Origin: Clostridia bacterium
GTDB lineage: Bacteria; Bacillota; Clostridia; Oscillospirales; CAG-272
Assembly: GCA_017625275.1 (NCBI GenBank)
Contig: JAGALI010000121.1
Span: forward strand, 1-5,457
DNA length: 5,457 bases
Reading direction: 5' to 3'
In this document: positions 1-5,457 of the stretch, piece after piece
Layout of the letters: the number at the start of each line of letters is the position of its first letter
Position numbering within the stretch: the stretch's first letter is position 1
The notes under the pieces: generated by a model
The model's input: the letters and a program-made list of their open reading frames with translations, nothing else
Told to the model about the DNA's origin: nothing
Databases searched by the model: none
Program-made: the position numbers and the translations under genes

Positions 1-2
1 AT

Positions 3-1694
3 ACAGTTAGTATTAAGAACCAAGAGCAAACAATTTTCCCAGTATTCGGAAATGTAATTACAAGCAGACCACTTGAAAATGGATTTTTTGCTGTAATTGA
101 AAAGGGTGATGCAATGTCAACCATTACATCAGCTAATGAAACCGAGTTCAACTCTATCTTTGCAAGCTTCGCAATAAGCTCATCAGATAATTATGACCTT
201 GCTGACTCTTTCTCAGGTGGTTCATCAAACAGTAACATTGTTACCGTAAATGGTGTTGAGCGCTATAAGGGCGAAATCAGCATTAGATATACAATGCTAA
301 CACCAGCTGAGCTTGGTATTGAGGGCACATTTGACACCTCATATATCGGAATGGCAAATTGCTATAGAGCATATCTACAGAAGAATGGCATTCTTCAAAA
401 GCTAGACCCAGCAACTCTTGACCAATATACAAGAATATTCCTTGAGGTGTTTGGCTCTCTTGATGTAGAAGAGAAGATAATGACATTTCCTGTAACCGTA
501 AGCAAGGCGCTTACAACCTTTAGCGATATAATCTCAATGCACAAATCTCTATCAAACTATGGCATAAATAATATGAGCTTTATTCTCACAGGCTTTGCTA
601 ATGGTGGTCTTGATAATAATTATCCAACCTACCTAAAGTGGCAAAAGGTTCTCGGTGGCGAGGATGGCTATGAGGAGCTTATGGACTATGCAAAGCAAAA
701 TGGCATAGAGATAGCACCTAATATTGACTTTTCATATTCAAAGGGACTAAAGGCGTTTAGTGGCTTTAAGTACAAAAAGACAGCATCAAAGGCGCTTGAT
801 GGAAGATATTCCTCAAGACGCGAATACGATGCATCAATCCAGATGTTCCAGCGTAAGGGTGGAATTGTAATTTCAACAGGCTCATATGACCTTGCTTATT
901 CGAAATTCCTAAAGAGCGCATCTGAATACGAAATCACATCACTCGCAACAAGGGCTCTTGGCTCAGACCTAAGCTCTGACTTTGATGAGAAGAATGGATA
1001 CATATTCAGAGAGCAATCCAAGCTTAATACTCAAAATATGCTTGGTAAGCTTTCAGGCAAGGGAGAGGGCGCACAGTCAAATTACAAGCTTATCCTTGAT
1101 GCAGGTAACGCATATGCACTCAAGTATGCATCTGGACTTGTAAAGACACCTATTGATAGTAGCCGTTATGCAAACACAAGTGAGGCTGTACCATTCGTAG
1201 GAATAGTGCTTCATGGTTCAATTGAATTCGCTGGTGATGCTATCAATATGGAGGGTGACGACAAGTACATGTTCCTTAAGGCTCTTGAAAATGGAGCAGG
1301 ACTCTATTTCACAATTGCTATGAACAATACAGAGCTTCTTAAGGGAACTCTTGATTACAACAACTATTACTCAGTACAATTTGAGGTATGGAAGACATCT
1401 ATTGTAAGAATGTATAGCGAATACAATTCTGTAATGTCATCTAAACAGGGCTCATATATCACTGAGCACGAATTCCTAAATTCCGAATATGGTCACAAGG
1501 TAATTCGCACACAGGATCTTATCGACAAGCCAGATGAGGAGCCAGTGCTTCTCAACAACTCAAGAGTTGTAAGAGTAGAGTATGAAAATGGCGAGGGCTT
1601 TATCCTTAACTATAACTCATACGAGGTACAGGTTGAATACAATGGTGCAATCTACACAATAGGCGCGCTTGATTATGCAACCTATACAGAGTAA
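3..1694 (+). CDS. DUF5696-type protein, C-terminal part (5' end outside window)
   Basis: The reading frame is open from position 3, 37 codons upstream of the ATG at 114, with no stop and no ribosome binding site before that ATG. The gene therefore begins off the left edge and 563 C-terminal residues are seen. The segment before 114 reads like protein (GFFAVIEKGDAMSTITS), and I recall this 'F.A.IE.GDA' stretch as typical of DUF5696 proteins, which are usually well over 700 residues. A GFANGGLDNNYP segment at 591-626, followed by a GG..G...L..YA...GI..AP..D pattern to about 730, resembles the strand/helix units of a TIM-barrel glycoside-hydrolase-like fold. This suggests a carbohydrate-related role, but I cannot assign catalytic residues or a substrate. 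The end (about 1510-1691) looks beta-rich. The gene lies directly upstream of two sugar permease genes with a 14-base gap, so it is almost certainly cotranscribed with them. Family assignment is from memory of sequence and context; enzymatic activity is inference. Confidence 0.85.
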   Translation, partial: TVSIKNQEQTIFPVFGNVITSRPLENGFFAVIEKGDAMSTITSANETEFNSIFASFAISSSDNYDLADSFSGGSSNSNIVTVNGVERYKGEISIRYTMLTPAELGIEGTFDTSYIGMANCYRAYLQKNGILQKLDPATLDQYTRIFLEVFGSLDVEEKIMTFPVTVSKALTTFSDIISMHKSLSNYGINNMSFILTGFANGGLDNNYPTYLKWQKVLGGEDGYEELMDYAKQNGIEIAPNIDFSYSKGLKAFSGFKYKKTASKALDGRYSSRREYDASIQMFQRKGGIVISTGSYDLAYSKFLKSASEYEITSLATRALGSDLSSDFDEKNGYIFREQSKLNTQNMLGKLSGKGEGAQSNYKLILDAGNAYALKYASGLVKTPIDSSRYANTSEAVPFVGIVLHGSIEFAGDAINMEGDDKYMFLKALENGAGLYFTIAMNNTELLKGTLDYNNYYSVQFEVWKTSIVRMYSEYNSVMSSKQGSYITEHEFLNSEYGHKVIRTQDLIDKPDEEPVLLNNSRVVRVEYENGEGFILNYNSYEVQVEYNGAIYTIGALDYATYTE

Positions 1695-1708
1695 GGAAGG
1701 AGGACGAA

Positions 1709-2668
1709 ATGACATCTAATCAACCAAATAAAAGAAAGTTCAAGCTTTCACTCACATCAAAGAAAGCGCTTTCTGGATGGATTTTTGTGCTTCCATTCGT
1801 TATAGGCTTGTTGCTTTTCTATGGACCAATCGTAATTCAGTCCATTCGCTTCACCTTTAGTGAGGTATCAGTAAACGCAGCAGGCGATGCACTTGATTTA
1901 AAGTTCGTAGGCTTTGACAACTATTATTCAATCTTCCATCCACAGGGAGATACAGGCAAAAACTTCCCAGTAACTCTTATTGATGGTATGCAGGACCTTA
2001 TTTTGCAGATTCCAGCAATAGTAATATTCTCACTATTTATGGCTATCATTCTTAATCAGAAGATGCCAGGAAGAACCTTCTTCCGTGCGATATTCTTCCT
2101 ACCTGTTATTTTGAGCACTGGTGTTATCGACTCAATCGACTCTGGCTCAGCTATGCTTGAGAGCTTAAATAACTCTACAGGCTCAATTGATACTGGAGAG
2201 GGTGAGTCTAGTGGTATTATGTCAGCAATGGATTTACAAAACATGCTTGGAAATATTAAGGTTGGAACACAGCTTGTTGAATATGTTGTAGGACTTGTAA
2301 ACGACATTTTTGATATTGTAAGCCGTTCAGGTGTACAAATGCTCATCTTCCTTTCGGGACTTCAGTCAATATCCCCAGCAATTTATGAGTCCTGTCAAAT
2401 GGAGGGTGCATCAGCATGGGAAACCTTCTGGAAGATAACCCTTCCAATGATTAGCCCAATGATTCTTGTAAACTTCATTTATACAGTTATTGATGCATTT
2501 ACATCAGCAGATAACCGTGTAATGAACTTTATAGGTAGCAACACATCTCACTTTACTCGTGGAGAAATTTCCGCGATGTATTGGGTATATATTTTGATTG
2601 TTCTTGTAATGATAGTGGTAGTAGCATTACTTATGAAGACATTTGTATACTACCAAAGAAGAGACTAA
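1709..2668 (+). CDS. Carbohydrate ABC transporter permease, MalF/UgpA/LplB type
   Basis: A 319-residue integral membrane subunit of a CUT1-type sugar importer. Hydrophobic segments lie at about 24-44, 97-116, 124-140, 188-220 (weaker), 250-265 and 291-313. The ATPase-docking EAA loop is clear: E227-S-C, G233, then nine residues, I243-x-L245-P246, matching EAA-x3-G-x9-I-x-LP. The basic N-terminus (NKRKFKLSLTSKK) before the first helix fits a cytoplasmic start. The start is fixed by AAGGAGG at 1697-1703, five bases before the ATG. Between the third helix and the next hydrophobic segment (residues about 141-186) sits a Ser/Gly/Asn/Asp-rich stretch, longer than in a standard MalF-type permease of about 290-300 residues. 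I recall similar stretches in permeases beside DUF5696 genes, so it may be a subfamily trait. It would pair with the next permease to form the channel. Substrate unknown. Confidence 0.93.
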   Translation: MTSNQPNKRKFKLSLTSKKALSGWIFVLPFVIGLLLFYGPIVIQSIRFTFSEVSVNAAGDALDLKFVGFDNYYSIFHPQGDTGKNFPVTLIDGMQDLILQIPAIVIFSLFMAIILNQKMPGRTFFRAIFFLPVILSTGVIDSIDSGSAMLESLNNSTGSIDTGEGESSGIMSAMDLQNMLGNIKVGTQLVEYVVGLVNDIFDIVSRSGVQMLIFLSGLQSISPAIYESCQMEGASAWETFWKITLPMISPMILVNFIYTVIDAFTSADNRVMNFIGSNTSHFTRGEISAMYWVYILIVLVMIVVVALLMKTFVYYQRRD

Positions 2669-2674
2669 GGAGGT
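2666..2674 (+). promoter_or_regulatory. Ribosome binding site merged with upstream stop codon
   Basis: TAAGGAGGT contains the stop codon of the first permease (2666-2668) and a full-length Shine-Dalgarno match that begins inside that stop, five bases before the ATG at 2680. Ribosomes ending on the first permease would sit on the initiation site of the second, which suggests translational coupling and balanced subunit synthesis. The coupling is inference. Confidence 0.85.
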
Positions 2675-2679
2675 AGCAC

Positions 2680-3741
2680 ATGGATACAACACCAAAGGTA
2701 AAAAGAGAATCCAAGAATAAAATCCGTGTGGATTTTGAAAGAGCGCCTCTATTAGAAAGATTAAAAGCGAAATTCTTCTCAGTAAACTTTCTCAAAAAGG
2801 TAGTTTATGTAATATTCCGCTTTGTGCTTCTTTTGGGTATCACCTATGTAATACTATTTCCTTACATAGCAAAGATTTTCAATTCATTTATGACCCTATC
2901 CGATTTCAAGGATGTAACAGTAATGCTTATATCCAAGAATCCAACAATTGACCAGTACAAGTACATTATATTAGAGAATGACTATTTCTCATCACTTCTA
3001 AACACCTTCTTGCTTTCCGCCTCTACAGCACTTATCCAAACAGTGGTGTGTGCGCTAATTGCATACGGCTTGGCTAAGTTCAAGTTTAGAGGAAACAATA
3101 TAGTGTTTGCGATAGTAGTAGTAACTCTTATGGTACCGCTTGAGCCAATCACCTACGCACTACAAACCCACTTCTGGTTCTTTGAAAACAGCAACATTCT
3201 CGGTGGCATAGTTGCACCAATTATGAATGCGCTTTTCCCACCAGAAAAGGGTGTATGGCAAGGCTTTATAAACTCATATGTACCAATGTATGTAATGTCA
3301 TTTACGGGACTTGGCTTTAGAAATGGTCTATTCATCTTTATGCTAAGACAGTTCTTCCGTGGAGTTCCTGATGAGCTTGAGGAGAGTGCTTATGTTGACG
3401 GCTCGTCAACCTTCAAGACCTTCTTTAGAATCATCATTCCAATTTCAATTCCAATGCTTGTAACAGTATTTATATTCTCGTTTGCATGGCAATGGACAGA
3501 CGATTACTATGTAACAACTCTATTTGACTCGCTCTACATATATAACAATGGTTTCCCGAACCTTCGTCAAATTGTAGAAATCCCAACCTACTTTGCAAAT
3601 GATGCAAAGTCAATGCCACAATATAAATCGGCAATTGAGGGAACAGCGACCATCCTTATCGCCCTACCACTTATTATTGCATATGTATTCTTGCAGGATA
3701 AGATTGTACAGGGTGTTGAGCGTAGTGGTATCGTCGGCTAA
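2680..3741 (+). CDS. Carbohydrate ABC transporter permease, MalG/YtcP type
   Basis: A 353-residue second membrane subunit of the same importer. A basic N-terminal tail of about 40 residues precedes helix 1 (about 41-67); further hydrophobic segments lie at about 105-131, 140-160, 197-222, 256-275 and 320-338. The EAA loop reads E235-S-A, G241, nine residues, I251-x-I253-P254, with Ile in place of the usual Leu. LRQFFRGVPDELEESAYVDG just before and within it is a standard MalG-family stretch. At 353 residues it is longer than the usual 270-300: besides the N-terminal tail, the region between MVP (151-153) and RQFF (223-226) has roughly 25 extra residues, including PPEKGVWQGFINSY. The C-terminus QGVERSGIVG resembles the family ending. 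The start is set by AAGGAGGT overlapping the stop codon of the upstream permease, so the two are translationally close and surely in one operon. It is last in the operon, followed by a terminator. Substrate unknown. Confidence 0.94.
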   Translation: MDTTPKVKRESKNKIRVDFERAPLLERLKAKFFSVNFLKKVVYVIFRFVLLLGITYVILFPYIAKIFNSFMTLSDFKDVTVMLISKNPTIDQYKYIILENDYFSSLLNTFLLSASTALIQTVVCALIAYGLAKFKFRGNNIVFAIVVVTLMVPLEPITYALQTHFWFFENSNILGGIVAPIMNALFPPEKGVWQGFINSYVPMYVMSFTGLGFRNGLFIFMLRQFFRGVPDELEESAYVDGSSTFKTFFRIIIPISIPMLVTVFIFSFAWQWTDDYYVTTLFDSLYIYNNGFPNLRQIVEIPTYFANDAKSMPQYKSAIEGTATILIALPLIIAYVFLQDKIVQGVERSGIVG

Positions 3742-3749
3742 TAAAAAAC

Positions 3750-3779
3750 AAAAAGCATCGACACATGTCGGTGCTTTTT
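3750..3779 (+). terminator. Intrinsic terminator ending the permease operon
   Basis: A near-perfect inverted repeat starts nine bases after the stop codon of the second permease. Left arm AAAAAGCATCGAC (3750-3762) pairs with right arm GTCGGTGCTTTTT (3767-3779), with one T-G wobble; the loop is ACAT, or CA if the inner A-T pair closes. The right arm runs into six T at 3775-3780, followed by GTGTTTTT. The A-run on the left side means the hairpin would also work as a terminator on the opposite strand. Confidence 0.93.
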
Positions 3780-3830
3780 TGTGTTTTTAGTGACTTTTGT
3801 TGTATTTTTGTGCTATTTGGATAGAAGTAA

Positions 3831-3872
3831 CAAAAAGCAAGCTGAACAGCTTGAAAAAAGCTTGAGCTTTGT
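3831..3872. repeat. Overlapping inverted repeats (two competing hairpins)
   Basis: CAAGCTG at 3838-3844 and CAGCTTG at 3847-3853 form a 7-bp perfect stem with an AA gap. A second copy of the right arm, AGCTTG at 3859-3864, can pair instead with CAAGCT at 3838-3843, and this alternative can extend with bulges through GCTTTG (3866-3871) against the CAAAAAGC stretch at 3831-3838. No T-run follows on the + strand. Read on the - strand, the first hairpin is followed by CTTTTTG and so resembles a weak reverse terminator. It lies upstream of the promoter at 3885, so it would not be in that transcript. It could be a protein-binding palindrome, a backup structure or chance. Confidence 0.55.
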
Positions 3873-3884
3873 ACAAAATTATAC

Positions 3885-3913
3885 TTGATTTTGTTTGTAT
3901 ATTATGATATAAT
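3885..3913 (+). promoter_or_regulatory. Sigma-A-type promoter with extended -10 element
   Basis: TTGATT (3885-3890) is a -35 box with four of six consensus bases, followed by a 17-base spacer and a perfect TATAAT -10 box at 3908-3913. TGA at 3905-3907 gives the extended -10 motif (TGn). Transcription would begin near 3920, leaving a very AT-rich leader of about 35 bases before the ATG at 3955. It starts a transcription unit separate from the upstream permease operon. No clear operator overlaps it apart from the inverted repeats about 13-50 bases upstream. Confidence 0.85.
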
Positions 3914-3954
3914 TATATTAAATAAATATATAAAAATTAAAAACGGAGAAAATT

Positions 3955-4029
3955 ATGAAAAAGAAGCTTTTACTTTTGACAGTATTAATTATGGCTCTTG
4001 TGTGCTTGCTCGCTATTTCTGTAAGCGCT
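3955..4029 (+). other. Signal peptide coding region
   Basis: The first 25 codons encode MKKK, a hydrophobic core of about 16 residues rich in Leu, Val and Ile, and a polar end with Val-Ser-Ala at -3 to -1, followed by Ala-Glu-Pro. This fits Sec export and signal peptidase I cleavage after residue 25; cleavage after residue 26 (Ser-Ala-Ala) is nearly as good. Cys17 is inside the core without a lipobox, so a lipoprotein is unlikely. Confidence 0.9.
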
Positions 4030-5457
4030 GCCGAACCAACACCAAGCTATAAGAAAGGTGAATGGATTTTCGCTGCCGATGGCACAACAAAGCTGGCAAT
4101 AAGAGACACTGAAGGAAATCCACTTATTTGGTATATGAATGGTGAGGAGCTTAAATATGTAAGGGCTGACCAAACCGATGAGTCAAAAGAGGTCTATGTT
4201 AAATATAATATCTCAGGCATTACATCATCAACATGGGGCTGGGGTGATTTACCTGCACCAAACGATAAATGCCTTAAGGATATAGATATTTACGACAACG
4301 GCACTCAAATTGAGTGTTCCGGCAAAGATTCCGCGCTTGTTCTTTTTAATATGGAAAAGCTTGATATTGAAGCTATCAATTCCACTCTTTGGGGTAACAA
4401 GAATGGTTGCTTTACAAAATGTCGTGGTATTGTATTCCCTTCAACCCTTAAATATGTTGGACAAGAAGGAATTACTGCTACAAGTCTTGTTCAAGTATGG
4501 AATTTTGAAAACACAAAGCTTGAGTTTTTGACCTCTTGTGAGCCATTTGCAACCTCTACATTTACTCAAGAGGCAACAAATGGAGTTCTTAAAATGCCAG
4601 CAACGCTTAACAAGCCAATGTCTGTGCAAAAAGCTAAAATAAGAACCTATATTATGAACCCTGATTCTACGTACAACCACAATCAGCTATGGCATCAATA
4701 CTTTAGAGAATGTGCAATGCTAGAGAAAGTTATGGTGCCTGCACAGGTTTCAGAAACGGGCTTTGGCTCAGAGGCGTGGAGAGGAAACAGCAGTACATAC
4801 CTTGTTATGTTTACAGGAACACAGGCTCAAGCGCAGAATCTTAGAGATAAAACCGATACTAATCACAACGGAACCTTTTCTGGTGCAGAGCTTGTTTCTT
4901 ATACAGAATATCTTGCCGATTCAGCCAAATATGATAATAGCACAAACAAGGTTTATATAATTTACGATACTAATTATTGCTATGCGTTCCGTGATTCCGT
5001 GCATGATGCCAACAAAGGCACCTGCGCAGAAAACATCGATTGCAAGATTTGTAACGATCGTCTTTTCACAACAACCGATGGATTACAGCATAAATTAAAC
5101 GAAAAGCTTACATATAGTAATGGTATTGGTGAGCAGGGTTTATATGAGTGTGAGTGTACAAATACAAAATATTGTACAACCAAAAACGCAAATGAAATCA
5201 AGGCCCCAATTATTACAGCAAGAGGCTATTCAGTAGCACTTGAGGGTGGACTTGGAATTGACGCAGGCTTCACGATAGATAAGGATCTATTGAATGAATA
5301 TAACACCTTGAATGGTGCAGTAACAATGTCCCTTGCAATGGTAAAGGCAGAGACTGCAGTAAACGTAGGTGCAATTCTTAATGGCGAAACCATGAATCTT
5401 GAGATGGGTGTAAGTGGTATTGCAGTTACAGTAAGCGCGACAAGCGATTATTCAGCA
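3955..5457 (+). CDS. Secreted BspA-like/LRR_5-like mosaic protein, N-terminal part (3' end outside window)
   Basis: The frame starts at an ATG six bases after GGAG (3945-3948) and stays open to the window end, giving 501 residues of a longer protein. Residues 1-25 are a standard signal peptide: three Lys, a hydrophobic core, and SVSA-AE with cleavage after about 25 or 26. The mature part has segments like degenerate BspA-type (LRR_5) leucine-rich repeats: FPSTLKYVG (161-169), MPATLNKP (214-221) and MLEKVMVP through about 275, then a beta-like YLVMFTGTQ (282-290). Residues 301-312 fit an EF-hand-type calcium loop. A Cys/His-rich segment follows: C357-x5-C363-x2-C366, H379, C399-x-C401-x5-C407. 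From about 417 (APIITARGYSV) a beta-rich module begins and is cut by the edge. I recall this order from secreted proteins of uncultured gut Clostridia, but cannot verify it. Function unknown; cell-surface or extracellular binding is a guess. Its own promoter separates it from the transporter operon. Confidence 0.88.
   Translation, partial: MKKKLLLLTVLIMALVCLLAISVSAAEPTPSYKKGEWIFAADGTTKLAIRDTEGNPLIWYMNGEELKYVRADQTDESKEVYVKYNISGITSSTWGWGDLPAPNDKCLKDIDIYDNGTQIECSGKDSALVLFNMEKLDIEAINSTLWGNKNGCFTKCRGIVFPSTLKYVGQEGITATSLVQVWNFENTKLEFLTSCEPFATSTFTQEATNGVLKMPATLNKPMSVQKAKIRTYIMNPDSTYNHNQLWHQYFRECAMLEKVMVPAQVSETGFGSEAWRGNSSTYLVMFTGTQAQAQNLRDKTDTNHNGTFSGAELVSYTEYLADSAKYDNSTNKVYIIYDTNYCYAFRDSVHDANKGTCAENIDCKICNDRLFTTTDGLQHKLNEKLTYSNGIGEQGLYECECTNTKYCTTKNANEIKAPIITARGYSVALEGGLGIDAGFTIDKDLLNEYNTLNGAVTMSLAMVKAETAVNVGAILNGETMNLEMGVSGIAVTVSATSDYSA

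Noticed and set aside
2056..2346. 96-residue open frame on the - strand inside the first permease
   Set aside because: It overlaps a membrane protein gene with clear EAA motif and ribosome binding site; the - strand product has no recognisable features and no ribosome binding site.
3593..3790. 65-codon + strand frame across the end of the second permease
   Set aside because: It runs through the terminator hairpin, overlaps the permease C-terminus in another frame and has no ribosome binding site.
3742..3954. Possible riboswitch or small RNA in the intergenic region
   Set aside because: The space is filled by a terminator, short inverted repeats and a promoter; the leader after the promoter is only about 35 AT-rich bases and cannot hold a known riboswitch.
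3955..4029. Possible lipoprotein signal around Cys17
   Set aside because: The residues before it (MALV-C) do not fit a lipobox, and the Cys is in the middle of the hydrophobic core with a better signal peptidase I site after it.
4310..4680. Short open frames on both strands within the secreted-protein gene
   Set aside because: They lie inside a 501-codon frame with promoter, ribosome binding site and signal peptide; they are out-of-frame shadows.
1..5457. CRISPR, tRNA, rRNA, insertion sequence or phage-defence elements
   Set aside because: No regularly spaced repeats, no cloverleaf-like sequences, no transposase-like frame and no terminal inverted repeats were seen on either strand.

Overview
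The window looks like a chromosomal piece of a low-to-moderate GC member of the Clostridia (Bacillota), plausibly an uncultured gut lineage. The basis is AT-rich intergenic DNA, textbook AAGGAGG ribosome binding sites, a sigma-A-type promoter and the protein families present. This taxonomic guess comes from style and protein resemblance, not from a marker gene. Everything supported is on the + strand.

Left part (1 to about 3780): the 3' end of an operon. It holds the C-terminal 563 residues of a large DUF5696-type protein whose beginning lies off the left edge, followed 14 bases later by a MalF/UgpA/LplB-type sugar permease and 11 bases later by a MalG/YtcP-type sugar permease. Both permeases carry the EAA loop that docks the ATPase. 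A strong hairpin terminator follows the second permease. Together they look like the membrane half of a CUT1-type carbohydrate importer, with a protein of unknown, possibly glycan-active, role beside it. The solute-binding protein is not in view and may lie upstream. The ATPase is also absent and may be a shared one encoded elsewhere.

Middle part (3780 to 3954): a short intergenic region with a pair of competing inverted repeats around 3831 to 3872 and a very good promoter (TTGATT, 17-base spacer, TGA-TATAAT) that starts a new transcription unit.

Right part (3955 to the end): the first 501 residues of a secreted protein, open at the right edge. It has a clear signal peptide, degenerate BspA-like (LRR_5) leucine-rich-repeat-like segments, a cysteine-rich segment and the start of a beta-rich C-terminal module. 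It is not obviously part of the transporter operon.

I see no mobile element, CRISPR array, RNA gene or clearly new system. The most interesting points are the unassigned DUF5696/permease pairing, the unusual inserts in both permeases and the mosaic secreted protein.
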